A stretch of 64,000 bases of DNA from Thamnaconus septentrionalis (GCA_009823395.1 CM020501.1:17853361-17917360), one strand, 5' to 3'. Positions 12,265 through 23,771 are shown, counted from the stretch's first letter. Notes: generated from the letters alone by a model not told the origin. A program made the numbers and translations.

Positions 12265-12625
12265 ATAAGAAGTGGCACCTGTGTGGTCCTCCCCTGCTAG
12301 CATGGCAGAAACAAAGTTACCCCCCTGCTGAGCTGCCCTTCCTCCCCTCCCCCACCCCGACCCCCTGATGGGCCGACGTTCCCGCTGCAGCTGCAGGAAG
12401 TGGGAGCGGGAAGTCGTCCGGTTTTAACGTGGCGGCGGCGGCGGCGGGCGCGGACGCCGTGCCTCGCCGTTGGAACCTAAAGCAGCTTAAAGTGCGAGGT
12501 GGGATTATTGCGATGAAATTGCTTCCTGTCTCTCTTCCTTCATTATTTGCAGGTTTCATTTTTTTCTCCTTTTTAAAGTTTCCTCCCCAGGAAGTCGCGG
12601 CTGAGCGACACACACAGGCGGACTC

Positions 12626-12656
12626 GCACACACACACACACACACGCACACACACA
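12626..12656. repeat. (CA)n microsatellite with CG interruption
   Basis: About 15 units. A GT tract follows at 12762-12807 in the opposite orientation. Confidence 0.93.
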
Positions 12657-12761
12657 TTTTTAACTTTCAACACTACAGCAGCCTCCCTGTTTCTTTTCAC
12701 AGGATCTGTTGAAGAGCGCTGATGGTTACTAGCAGGGGGAACACCACCTAACTGTGTTGTC

Positions 12762-12807
12762 TGTGTGTGTGTGCGTGTGTGTGTGGGGGGGGTGTGTGTG
12801 TGTGTGA
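12762..12807. repeat. (GT)n microsatellite with G8 interruption
   Basis: GT run, G-run at 12784-12792, then GT again. CAG and AAG trinucleotides follow at 12824-12870. Confidence 0.92.
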
Positions 12808-13146
12808 CCAGGGGTCTGTATAGCAGCAGCAGTGATAGCAGCAGCAGCAGCAGAAGAAGAAGAAGAGGAGCAGAAATAAGACGGCGTTTGGAGCCGGCGC
12901 CTCTTAATCTCCTCCTCCTCCTCCTCTGGCTCAGCCTAACTGACATTTTCTTAATTTATTCCTCTCAGGATTCCAACATTTTAATTAGGTCACTCCAAAT
13001 CTCCTCCCACGCTGCGTTATTCGGAAAAAAAACTTTTTTTCTTTTTTCTGCCCCCCAACACTCCATTTTCTCACGTTTGTCCTCCGCCTCCTCCGCCTCC
13101 CTTCGCACTTGTCGCTGCTCGGCGAGTTATCTTGCTAATGACGTGG

Positions 13147-13352
<206 letters not shown>

Positions 13353-13702
13353 ACAGAAAGTAAATACCGCCGAGGTAAATACATAATTGAAATGAGAGTG
13401 AGATAAACAAACACGCACAGTTTGCTTCATTCACGCTCTGTGGAGGGAAATCACACAACTTGGCAATATTGAATAAGCAAAAGTACGAAGCAGCTTCATG
13501 AGCTGGAAGTTCCGTTTGGCTCAAGCTGAAAAAGTGGCAATGCTGTTGTCAGATCTGTTGTCAGCTCGGACAAGCTTCGCATTATCAGTTCATAGGAGGA
13601 AAATCCCTGACAGAGCCACTGGTGGCAGCGTTTCTAAATAGACAAAAGCAAGGTTGTCCCAGAGGAACTAACTTTTCACACTAAGCTTTGACTGAAGTGT
13701 CA

Positions 13703-13725
13703 CTTTGTGATGTCATGAAGGGCTG
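13703..13725. repeat. copy of the GTGATGTCA(C)AAGGG dispersed repeat core
   Basis: CTTTGTGATGTCATGAAGGG followed by CTG, a variant of the core found at 14023, 24799, 36997, 57451 and 61419. Confidence 0.6.
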
Positions 13726-13856
13726 CGTCCATCCAGAACCGTGTGCTCAAACACACACTTTCCAGAAAAGTAGAAACAAAAGAAACAAAACGCGCTCACT
13801 GAGGAAAAATAAAATAACTCTTAAACTAAAACAAAACAATACTAAAATGAAACAGT

Positions 13857-14043
13857 TTATTTAGCCCTCTGTTTGCAACCTGTGGCAAAAAACCCTCCAT
13901 GCTTTAACTGTGCTAAAAGAAACTTTGCATTGTTGAACCATCTGCATTTGTGGAAGGATGACTTCCAGAAATACCTTTGAGGAGCGCTGCCACTAAAGCT
14001 CAATGAAGCGTCAACTCCCCCATGTGACATCACAAAGGGCTGG
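13857..14043 (+). repeat. dispersed repeat, copy A (about 190 bp)
   Basis: Starts TTTAGCCCTCTGTTT and ends TGTGACATCACAAAGGGCTG. Between them lie CCCTCCATGCTTTAACTGTG and GTTGAACCATCTGCAT. The same ordered words occur at 57283-57470 and 61339-61436, so this is an interspersed repeat family, probably a short nonautonomous element. Class unknown. Confidence 0.6.
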
Positions 14044-14176
14044 CCTCCACAGCGTCAGTCTGTCAGCGCACACGTTCAAAAAAGGAGCAAAGTAAAAAAA
14101 AAACAACGATACGGGACTTTAATGTTTTAATTTCGCTCGACAAACTCAGCAACTTGACAAAGTTCCTGCTTCTGGT

Positions 14177-14240
14177 GCGAGTGCGTGTGCGCGCGCGCGC
14201 GTGTGTGGGCATGTGAGTGCGCGTGTGCGTGCGTGCGCAC
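14177..14240. repeat. alternating purine-pyrimidine tract with (GC)n core
   Basis: GTGCGTGTGC(GC)n GTGTGTG... continuing GTGCGCGTGTGCGTGCGTGCGC. Nearly all steps alternate purine-pyrimidine, which favours Z-DNA. Confidence 0.85.
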
Positions 14241-14604
14241 TCTCCACCGTAACACCGAGTGCGTTAATCTCTAAATTGTTCCTCTCTGTACCAGGAGCAC
14301 GGCAGCTTATCTCCAGCCTCAGTAGAAACAAGAGGAAATTACTTTCCTTCAGAGCAACTGACGAGGCAAAAATCTTTCACACCTTTTCTCTTCTTCCCCC
14401 TCAAATCGGCACCGCAGGACATTCAACAGTGACTTAAAGACTTTGGCTGAGGGTGGAGGAGAAAACACCAGCGAGACTCTTTCTGCCTGCCTGCCTTCAC
14501 TTCTTTTTTTTGTTGTGCTCGGTGCAGGCGGGCCCACGGTGAGAGTGGAAGGAAGGCTCGGCCACTGCTGGAGGTGCGGAGTACTGCAGGAGCCCGGTGT
14601 TCAC

Positions 14605-15109
14605 AGCTGTCCTCCGCTCCCTCCGCCGCCGTCCGGTGCGGTTCAGAGTGCAGTTCAAAATCCTCCGCTTTGTCTTTAAGGCCATTCATGGCTTTAAAGG
14701 CCCACCTCAGCAAACTGGTTACTGTTCACCGTCCAGTCAGGACTGTGATGATCACACCTCCTTGGTTGTCCCCAGGTCAAAGTCCAAAAGGTTGGGAGAC
14801 ATTTTTGCCGTTCTGGGCCCTAAGCTGTGCAACTCTCTTCCAGATCAGTTGCAAGCTGTCACTGAACTCACAGTTTGTAAGACCCAGATTAAAAACTCAT
14901 TTATTCAAGCTGGCATTTTGTACATAGCCACAATAATGTTTCACCATTTTTGCATTTTATTCTTGTTTCTTATTCTTATTCGCAGCATTGCTGTGTTTTA
15001 ACTACGTTTTATTAGTAATTGCTTTGATTTGTTTTACTCTGGAAAGCACCTTGTGCACCGTGTGGCTGTTGGAAGGTGCTATATCAATAACATCTGATTG
15101 ATTGATTGA
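14605..15109 (+). mobile_element. LINE 3' end, L2/CR1-type, 5' truncated
   Basis: The plus strand matches the carboxy-terminal end of a fish L2-like reverse transcriptase ORF: CAGTTCAAAATCCTCCGC, then LRFVFKAIHG (14661-14690), LVVPRSKSKRLGDIFAV, and PKLCNSLPDQL followed by KNSFIQAG. A 3'UTR follows with the typical GCACCTTGTGCAC and GGAAGGTGCTATATCAATAA, and a tail of TGAT units (about 15094-15109). It is truncated at the 5' end and lacks the catalytic RT. Family is recognised from memory of the motif order. Confidence 0.8.
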
Positions 15110-15144
15110 GTGCTGCAGTCAAGACTAGACTACAAGACTAGAGA

Positions 15145-15484
15145 GCACCTTTTGAATCTGGCCCGCCGAACTTGAGGAACTTGTACTAATAGTCAGTAAT
15201 TCATAAACTACCTGTATTTCATCCATTTTTTTCACTGCTTTAAGAGTCATTTCAATAAAGACTTAAACACAGTTGGGTTTCAAAGACACATATTTGGTTG
15301 TCACGCTTTTGTTCATTTACAATTGACATCCAAGCACGTTTTCTACCTATCCCATCATATATTACTTGCTCCTATGAGGTGGCTCACCAAAACACTCCAT
15401 CTCTCTGCTCCTGCTCCGGCCCCCTCTGTCAAATTTTAGAATCCATTGTGGCCCCACCAGTCAGAAAGTTTGCCCACCCTTGAA
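15145..15484 (-). mobile_element. hAT-like DNA transposon remnant
   Basis: On the minus strand it starts at 15484 with CAAGGGTGGGCAAACTTTC, continues GGGGCCACAATGG and AAAATTTGACAGAGGGGGCC, and ends with GGCGGGCCAGATTC near 15155. This is the order seen in vertebrate hAT elements with GGGTGGGCAAACT termini. The far terminus is missing. It lies directly behind the LINE tail. Confidence 0.65.
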
Positions 15485-15727
15485 CTGGAGCACTGAGACC
15501 AAGGCGTTTAGGGGCAGAGCCACAAAGAATGGAGCGCAGGCAACTTTGCGGCCGTAGTCTCCGCACCTTTGTTTTTGCGAGAATGATATGCAGGCGCAAA
15601 ACGCCCAGAAATGAGGCACCTGAGGCGTCGCAAGCTCAAATTGCGCTCTGGTAACCTGACCGCGCCACAGATCGTTAGATGTAACGTGCACACCTCAATC
15701 ACCAGAAGCTGAATTTCTGACAGAATA

Positions 15728-16103
15728 CAGTACTACCCAGAAAATTAGAATATCCTGAAAAGGTTGTAGTATTTCTGCAATTCAACTTAAAAGGTGAATT
15801 TGACATATTATATAAACGAATAATATGCAAATCAATATATTTCAAGTTTTTATTTTTTTGGATTTTGCTGATCAGGTCTTGCAGCTTAAAAAAAAACTCA
15901 AATTCAAAAACTCAGAAAATTAGAATATTACATAAAGTCAAATCTTTATGAAAATCTTAATCAGCAAAGTTACAACAAGGAACTGCTTGAGATGTCAATT
16001 TCCGTGTAATGGCTCAATAAAATATGTTGGTTTCCTCTTTTATGTTAAATTGCCAAAATAAAACAACTTTTACTTGATATTGTAATTTTTCGGGTAGTAC
16101 CTG
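15728..16103. mobile_element. 376-bp Tc1/mariner-like nonautonomous element
   Basis: Terminal inverted repeats: the left end CAGTACTACCCAGAAAATTA continues GAATATC; the right end, reverse-complemented, reads CAGGTACTACCCGAAAAATT and continues ACAATATC. Both ends are flanked by TA (15726-15727 and 16104-16105), the Tc1/mariner target duplication. The interior is AT-rich, repeats the word CAGAAAATTAGAATATTAC near 15916, and has no long ORF. Confidence 0.75.
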
Positions 16104-16109
16104 TACTTC

Positions 16110-17634
16110 ATTTCTGTTGTTGTAAAATAACATGCAAATTGGCTTTGTCCCGAACTCACGCCAACAAAGAGACAGTTGCACACAACTCTCAAAACATCCC
16201 CACAGCCCTGTGCACAGCACACACACCTCCGGGGTCTCTGTCAAACTGGCATGAACTAACGCGGTCTTAAGACCAGGACCAATCTGGAGCGCTACAACAC
16301 CTAGCAAAGCTGTCAGAGGCTGGCATTTTGCAAGCATCCAGCCAAAAGCTTGATGCTCAAGCATACTTGTGCGAACCGAGGAAAGTGAAAGTAATTTGGT
16401 TAACAGTGGCAGTGGAAAAAAATCTGAAACTCAACGCAGACAAAATACGTGGGGAGGCAGGAAATACAGACTGAAGGTACTTGTGAATCGCTGAAATCTG
16501 AGGCAAAAAAACACGCAGTCATAATTTTTTCAAGCACCACATTTCTTTAATGTTAAAGCGCTTTTGTTGCTGTTGTAGATCTTGTGGTTTTGTTCTTTTT
16601 TATTTTATTTCCTGGAGTTGGTGCAACAAGGTGCAACAACAGCGAGAGATGAAAGAACAGAAAGATGACAAATTATTCATCCGCCTGACACACTAATCCA
16701 CTTCTCTCATCTGCCACATCGCCAGCCACCCCCCACCCCCAACCGCTAATTATTCTCTGACGCATGGTACAGGAAACAACACTTGGCTGGAATACCCCTG
16801 TGTTTCCTGACTGACTGCACGAGAGCGTCCCGGACTTCAACTTCTTTTTTCCGGTGCTAAAAACAGGAAAATCACACAAGGGGAAATACATGTCATTGGC
16901 ACATGAGTGCGCAGACACCCGCACACACACACACACACACACAGAAGCTACAATGCTCCACAGGCCATCCCCGGAAATTACGCTAGAAAAAAATAAAAAA
17001 CCCAACATATTTGCCTGGCATCCTCCTCTCCTGCCGCTAATGCTAATACCACTTTGTTCCAGCGCCGCCCCCGTCACCCCTGCCGCCACCAACCTCACCA
17101 ATCAGACTTTCCTACCGCGACTCCGCAGCAGGCCGTGGCTACGAGGCTGGTTTGTTAGCCACGCTTGGCGCTGAGCCGCTAGGAAAAGTCAGCACTACAA
17201 GGCCTGAGGATTGCTAATCCGTGACCTTCTGAGGAAGATAAGCCGAGAAAGTCGGCCGTATCTCCACTACACTGCGGCGAGCAGCTGAGCTCAGCCTCGC
17301 AGTCCCTCTCTGAGTTTTTGTTTTTCCTTCCTCAGTTAATTTTTTAATTTTTCTTTGGCTAAAGCAGCCCCCTCTGCCGCAGGATCATGCGTCTCTCAAT
17401 GCGCCACCGTCGAGGAGAGATCGAGCCAAATGGTGAGCAGTAATTATGTGGTTAGCCTTGGCGAGTGTGCGCAAGCTAGCAACGGAGGGAGGGAGTGGGA
17501 GTGGGAGTGGGAGTGGGGGAGGATACTAAAGGCATCGCTAGCTAGCTGGCCAGAGCGCACGCATTGCAAGTGTGTGGGTTTGAATTTCCCAGTGTCTGGG
17601 AGGAAACTACTATTAAAGAGCCATACAGAGTCCT

Positions 17635-17638
<4 letters not shown>
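16110..17638. other. unique intronic sequence with one CA tract
   Basis: A CA tract at 16922-16943 and GGGAGT repeats at 17486-17517. No exon recognised. Confidence 0.4.

Positions 17639-17693
<55 letters not shown>
17639..17693. repeat. (GT)27 microsatellite
   Basis: Uninterrupted GT. Confidence 0.97.
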
Positions 17694-17694
<1 letters not shown>

Positions 17695-17831
17695 TACATG
17701 ATGGAGGGATAGGTTTTTCTCTATGGACAGCTAAGGGGTCACTCAGTTCAGTGACACGTGCGTGGCAGCTCGTGCGCACACGCGCTAGATATCCTTCCAC
17801 CAATTCATCAGCGAGCGGGAATGGCTGCAGT

Positions 17832-17900
17832 AACACCCCCACCCCCACACCCACCCCCCCCCCGACTCACTCAACCCCCACCCACACCCCCCCTCGCCCC
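17832..17900. repeat. C-rich low-complexity tract
   Basis: ACCCCC-type repeats on the plus strand. A similar C-rich stretch is at 18548-18625. Confidence 0.8.
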
Positions 17901-18178
17901 GGCATTGTGGGAAAGCTTTAATGGTTTTATTAGCATGTTGAACAGCCTCAAACACAAAGTGACAGATCAAGCCAAATGCCCACCAGTACGTGCGGGAAGC
18001 ATATGGGCCTGTCAGCCGCGCTGCAGACGGCCTCTGCTGCGCTAATCACTCTGACACAGCAGATGCAGAGTCTGGGACACTATTGGCAAAAATTAAAACG
18101 ACGTCCCTCCGTTTCTCCGCAGTGTGAAACAGCTGTGCCGCCGAAATCTGGAGCTAGCTAGCGATGTGCGTGTGCTTG

Positions 18179-18180
<2 letters not shown>

Positions 18181-18237
<57 letters not shown>
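18181..18237. repeat. (GT)28 microsatellite
   Basis: Uninterrupted GT. Confidence 0.97.
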
Positions 18238-18240
<3 letters not shown>

Positions 18241-18743
18241 AGCAGGGGGCCAATGAGGAAGCAGGAGTGATGGCCAACAGTCAAGTTCTGCTGCGAGATC
18301 ACATCCCCTGGAGTTTGGGGATTTTGGATCCTGATTTTATTTATTCATTCATTAATTCATTTATTTATTTATTTTCCTAGCAGAGCTCATCTGAAATATT
18401 TGCGTTTCTTTTTTTTTTTCCCCCTTTGTTTGTTTTTCAGCGCGCAATGATGTCATTGTGTTTGTGTGCGGAAACAAAAGGGGAGCTGAAAAAGCGCCTG
18501 CGGCCGCCGCTTGGTATTCAGAGAGCGTCGCAGGCCGGTGCCAGCCAGCAGCCCCCCGACCCTCACCCCCTGCCCACTACCCAGCCCCATCCCCCCCTCC
18601 CCTCCCAACCCCCCCACCCCCACGAAAGAGCAGTTAGCCAATCCAGCAGCGTTAATTTGTCATTCTGGCCTGTTGAAAAAAAAAAAAATCCGGCGGGGCC
18701 CCTGGGAGCCAAAGCTGGGCACTGGCAGGAGCACAAAGAGGCT

Positions 18744-18744
<1 letters not shown>

Positions 18745-18780
<36 letters not shown>
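18745..18780. repeat. (CA)18 microsatellite
   Basis: Uninterrupted CA. Confidence 0.96.
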
Positions 18781-18781
<1 letters not shown>

Positions 18782-19058
18782 CTGTACGCTGATACGGTGA
18801 AACCACAGGGAGACGTTCGTATCCATCAAAGTGAGCGTGCACAAGGTGGTGTATAACACGAACATTTGGTTTTCTCAGGCCCCGCCCCCCTCGGCGGCCG
18901 GTTGCAAGGTAAACAAGCAGCACAGCTGCAGAGTCATGTTAGCAACTGCTGCAGCCGAGTCGGGTCAAAGACAGTGCACGTCACGCAGCCTGCGTCCTCT
19001 GAATCATCAGGCCGCAGCCGCCGCTGCAGGCAGGAGGGCCGTGTGGAGAGCAAGCCTG

Positions 19059-19063
<5 letters not shown>

Positions 19064-19111
<48 letters not shown>

Positions 19112-19185
19112 AGCGCACGATCACCTTCCCTGACCTTTGATGTGCAGAGCTGCAGGCACAAATCTTCTCACCCACACCCAGCCAG

Positions 19186-19217
<32 letters not shown>
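19064..19217. repeat. two CA tracts
   Basis: CA runs at 19064-19108 and 19187-19217. Confidence 0.95.
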
Positions 19218-19220
<3 letters not shown>

Positions 19221-19408
19221 TGCACACGTACATACATAAAAGGAGTGTACAGCCTGAGGCGTCATAAACCTGCAACCTTTCATCCATTAAACATTAGTAA
19301 CATGGGGTTTCTGTACATCCGAACCCCTGATACATCTCACAGCGTGCACGCTGAGCGCACGTCAAACAGTGCAGCCCAAACCTCTGGAAACAATCAGTGT
19401 GATTTCAA

Positions 19409-19410
<2 letters not shown>

Positions 19411-19480
<70 letters not shown>
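19411..19480. repeat. (AC)35 microsatellite
   Basis: 70 bp of uninterrupted AC, the longest perfect CA tract in the window. Confidence 0.97.
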
Positions 19481-19482
<2 letters not shown>

Positions 19483-20109
19483 CATTTATAATTCAGCATA
19501 TATGGTGCAGCGAGATGCGCTGTTCTTCATAAATCACTAAGAGACAAAAGTCGTACTTGGAGGCCCAGCGCAGAGAAGCAGGAGGATTGTGACAGCGTGC
19601 ACGCAGTAGAGCAGGACCTGTTAGCAACAGGAGCTCCGAAAGGAGCCACAAGTCCGTTCTCATTTAGCAGAAAAGAACATTTCCTGGCCCACGTGTGAAC
19701 ATTACACCCTCTTTACCAAAGCCCGCTGGCTTCATTTACTCACTTCATCCATAGCACATGATCTACATCAGCACACATTACAAGAAACACATTGTATAAG
19801 TCAATGCAGTGAGCAAAAATCCCTGAGAAAGTTAAAGTGATTAGTTAAATATTTGGCTGCACTCTTGTTGCGTCCCAGTCTTGACACACAGGTGACTAAA
19901 ACTACAACTACTAGCACTCTGCCAGGATCTATGCAGGAAGTTTGACAGCAATAAACGAAGAAGAAAAAATGCATTAAGACCTCCGGACTCCCCAATGGAC
20001 AGTTTGCAAATGAGTTGTTAAGTTGGTAGTGTTTTTTCTATGATGCTATTGTCCAACTATTGCTTCTCTCAGGATGCCACAGGGTGCATGGAAAAAAACA
20101 AACAAATGA
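19481..20109. other. unique intronic sequence, nothing recognised
   Basis: AT-leaning DNA with no repeat and no convincing reading frame. Confidence 0.4.
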
Positions 20110-20480
20110 AATAATACCAAATGAACCTTCCAGTAATTGGATTTCCACATCCTCCTGCAATTGTTAGCAGGACAGAAGGCACCACCTCTGTTTCCATCAG
20201 GTAATAAATGGAATAATTTCAGCAGAAGTAATACATAAGCTATTTTCTTGGTCCATTACAGGTGGGGGGGTAAAGGGTGATGGGTGGGGGGGGGCAGCAA
20301 AGTCGCACTGAGGTGCTAATAAGCCTCACGCTCATTAATCCCCCTGGCTGCCACTGGATGTAATGCCAGAGAAAAATATAGACACATTCCTTTGATTATT
20401 CTACCCACCTTGGAGCAATGTGCACACGTCAGGCAAACTGTTAGCAGCCCCATTATGTTCCTTCTCTATTGCTCTTAAAT
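20110..20480. promoter_or_regulatory. candidate conserved noncoding element
   Basis: AT-rich, non-repetitive block with many homeodomain-type words (CCAGTAATTGGATTTCC, CAGGTAATAAATGGAATAA, GCTCATTAATCCCC, CCTTTGATTATTC) and a short G run at 20264-20295. It stands out from the CA-rich surroundings. Enhancer function is inferred from composition only. Confidence 0.3.
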
Positions 20481-20559
20481 TGCACTCATTTGTGTCTTTT
20501 GGGCAAAGGGACCGAGTGTGGCGCTAGCGGATGTGCCTGCGCTAAATTAAAAAAGCCCT

Positions 20560-21387
20560 GACCAAAAAAAAAATAAACCTTTTTTTTCTTAGTGGTTAAA
20601 GATGTGTTGGAAAAACCCACTGAAACACATGCACACGTGCAACTCAGTGTTTCAAATGGACTGTTCAGCCAAACAGGAAATTTAGCAGTAAATCACTCAG
20701 GCATGTTTTAACACGTCTGACAGCTCTGGAGTTCCGCAGATGGAGTGCGTTTGCTGTTGTTAGCTGGACTAAAGCATCAATGCTCAATCAATCTAATATC
20801 CATTTGGTATTAAATACAACGACGTCATCAGCGCTAATACATAAGCTAGAAGCTACAGAGCTCAATGACGTTTACAACCATGTAACAGTTGTGGGGTTTT
20901 ACAGATGGGATCCCCAGGTTTTCTTGTCATTGCCCGTGGGGAAGATTGCATCAATGCACCAAACGTCTCCATCATCACATGAAATGAATTCACTCATTCA
21001 GCAAGTTTCAGTTGCTAGCGATATCTTCTCATCCGCCCAACAGTTGTGCATTGGGAAAGAATTGCTCTCAATGGAAGAATACAGTGGCGAAATTTGAAAC
21101 TACAGAGGTCAAATACAACACGTCTCCATGCTGCTTGTGTTTTGCTTGTGTCCCCTGAAGACATGGCAGTCCTGTTTGTCTCAAAACAGCCACATTAACA
21201 CCACGTCCATCATCCAAAATGCCCACTGCCACTGCGTTCACTGCGACCTTGCAAGTATTGCGGGGTTAGTTTACACACAAGTGGCCGCTTATGAGCTGAG
21301 CTTGCTTTACAGGCTTCTGTAATTTAATACAATGTCGCTTTTAAAGACAATTTGAACTCCAGAGTCGCGGTCGAGCCGAATAATTTC
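20560..21387. other. unique intronic sequence
   Basis: A 105-codon plus-strand frame at 20780-21097 is not simple sequence but resembles no family I know, and no splice context supports it. Confidence 0.35.
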
Positions 21388-21420
21388 CCTCAGTGAAACT
21401 CCAGGGAAGTTTCACTGAGG
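21388..21420. other. perfect 13-bp inverted repeat (stem-loop)
   Basis: Arms CCTCAGTGAAACT (21388-21400) and AGTTTCACTGAGG (21408-21420) with a 7-base loop. Role unknown. Confidence 0.95.
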
Positions 21421-21904
21421 ATTAGAAAGTGTCACAAGGGCCTCCGTCGACATCGGCTCTCAGTTTGAGTGACTTGCTAGCGTTTTGCTTGCTTATACTT
21501 ACACTCAAGGCCGACTAACAAAGCCAAACCCTGTGCACCAATAAAAAAAAAAAGCCACTAAGTGTGTATGAAAGGTGCTGGAGGACTGCCAGCAGACATA
21601 TTTGGCCCTATGTAACAAAAAGACGCATTCATCTAACTCTAACCCCAAGCTAATTACATTAAAAAAACGATTAAAAAAAAAATCACAGTCACAGAGTCAT
21701 CGGCCGGGACAAAAAAAAAAAAGGAAAGTCAGACTTGAGTCAGAGCAGCTAAAGAGGGAAAAGTTGAGCACAAGGGGAGAAGTCACCCTCCTCTCCATCC
21801 CTCCGACTAACCAGACAGACCCCCACCGGAGGAGGCCGGGCCTGAGGAAAGGAGCCGCATTGTTCTTTGTCCGCGCTGACACGCGTGCACACTCACACTC
21901 ACAA

Positions 21905-21907
<3 letters not shown>

Positions 21908-21947
<40 letters not shown>

Positions 21948-21948
21948 A
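21908..21948. repeat. (CA)n microsatellite
   Basis: About 18 CA units, then a CATACACA end. Further CA tracts lie at 22090-22118 (imperfect) and 22328-22351. Confidence 0.95.
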
Positions 21949-22529
21949 CGTAAACACTAATAGAGTGCTGACACCACCCAGCAGTCAATGATTTCTCCTA
22001 ATGGTGCCCTGCAAATCCCTCGAGGAAGGTTAAAGCACTGGGCGTCATGCACAACACCAAACACTAATACACTAAAACACGCACACTAACACACACACAC
22101 ATACACACACAAAAACACATGTCCAAGGTCCATCCTGGCAAACTCCCCCTTTTCCTTGCACCTCCTTTTCCATCTCAGTCTTTGCGTCCAGCAGTCGATG
22201 AACCCTCGTCTGCACGCTGTCCTTGTTTCTCCTCCCGCCGTCAACTCATAGCCGTCCCAGCAGTGCTCCCATTTCGCTCCGTTTCCTCATTTTGTGTCAC
22301 AAAAAAGTAGCAAAAAGCCACCGCGGGCACACACACACACACACACACACATAAGCGTGCACTCTTTAACCTTTACAAAACTGCTTAGAAATACCACGAG
22401 GGGCTGCATGGAGGAAAACACAGGGGCCCTTAATGCCTTGTGAAAGTTTTATGCGGTAATGAGCAACAGAGCAGGAGGATATTTCACAGCAAAAACAAAA
22501 GCAGTAGAAAGTTCAAACCTTGTGAATTT

Positions 22530-22670
22530 TTGATGATGTTCTCAAAAAAAAAACAAAAAAAAAACAAAGAAGAAAAATCGTAAACTCTGCAGATCTTCCG
22601 CGGAACGAGCCAACTTCCTGTTTGGTTTTTTTGGGTGATTTTTTTACTTAAAAAAAAAAAAAAATCATCC
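22530..22670. other. A-rich stretch with oligo-A runs
   Basis: A runs at 22543-22565 and 22650-22664, with unique DNA between. Confidence 0.7.
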
Positions 22671-22853
22671 TCATCATCCTTGCTACATTACTGTGATTTT
22701 CACACGCCTGACGTGCCGGCGAAGCGAAAGCGACGGGGAAAGAGCTGGCGCCGCCTGGGAATCAGATTGAGAGGAAGGAGTGAGAGAGTGAGAGAGTCAG
22801 AGAGCAGCAGGGATGTGATAAAACGAGTGGAATGAGAGCAATTGACGGGGGGA

Positions 22854-23133
22854 AGAGAGAGAGAGAGAGAGATGAAGTGAGAGAGAGAGAGATGAAGTGA
22901 GAGAGAGAGAGAGAGCGAGAGAGAGACATGAAGTGAGAGAGAGAGCGAGAGAGAGAGAGAGAGTATGGAGTGAGAGAGAGAGAGAGATGAACTGTGAGAG
23001 AGAGAGAGCGAGAGAGAGAGATGAAGTGAGAGAGAGCACGAGAGAGAGAGAGAGATGAAGTGAGAGAGAGAGCGAGAGAGAGAGAGAGAGATAGCGAGAG
23101 AGAGAGAGAGAGAGATGAAGTGAGAGAGAGCAC

Positions 23134-23195
<62 letters not shown>

Positions 23196-23263
23196 AGTGA
23201 GAGAGAGAGAGAGAGAGATGAAGTGAGAGAGAGAGAGAGAGAGAGAGATGAATTGAGAGAGCA
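22854..23263. repeat. (GA)n array with interspersed GATGAAGTGA units, about 410 bp
   Basis: GA dinucleotide blocks of 10-40 bp separated by a recurring ATGAAGTGAGAG word (at least eight times) and by GAGCGAGA and GAGCACGAG variants. This is a compound microsatellite/minisatellite. Purines almost all lie on the plus strand. Confidence 0.97.
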
Positions 23264-23295
23264 GGTCAACTCTGTCTGCTGATGTAATGTTGCGA

Positions 23296-23341
23296 AGATG
23301 ATGATGATGACGGTGATGATGATGATGATGATGCTGATGAT
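23296..23341. repeat. (GAT)n trinucleotide tract
   Basis: About 15 GAT units with CGGTGAT and GCTGAT variants. Confidence 0.93.
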
Positions 23342-23514
23342 TCACTGCCAGTTGGAAATCAGAGAGGAGAAGGCGTCGGTATCAAGTGGCTCAATTACGG
23401 CGCAATTTCTAGCCGGCAGCTACGGCAACAGGGGGGCGGGGCTCCACTTCATCCCCACCAATGGGTGGTGATTTCCGAAGGCTGCCACCAGCAGGATTTA
23501 ACAACACCCCACTC

Positions 23515-23612
23515 GAGCTGGAGATGGAAGGGGGAGTTGGGGGTTGAGGGGTGGTGGTGGGGAGGTGCTTGGGGTGAGATGAGGATTGGGGAGCGGGGGT
23601 TGAGGGGCGGAG
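23515..23612. repeat. G-rich low-complexity tract
   Basis: GGGAGTTGGGGGTTGAGGGG-type sequence with several G3-5 runs, potentially quadruplex-forming. Confidence 0.75.
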
Positions 23613-23771
23613 TCACACTCTAATGCGCACCACACCTGAGAGAGGGAACACCCCTCCCCTTGCCTAGCTCCTGCGTGGGGAGCGCCAGCTGCTGGAAGAA
23701 CTGGGAATTTAAAAGGCTTCCTGTGGCGAACCAGGTCTAAAGAATTCTTCATTTCCTGTCAGACAGCGCCA

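Noticed and set aside
14597..15001. 134-codon ORF as a host gene
   Set aside because: It is the C-terminal end of a LINE ORF2 followed by the LINE 3' tail.
20780..21097. 105-codon plus-strand frame
   Set aside because: No similarity, no splice context, ordinary length for chance in AT-balanced DNA.
21388..21420. MicroRNA precursor
   Set aside because: The stem is only 13 bp and the flanks do not extend the pairing; no known seed recognised.
22700..23345. 180-codon Ser/Leu/His frames
   Set aside because: GA/CT repeat and GAT repeat translations.
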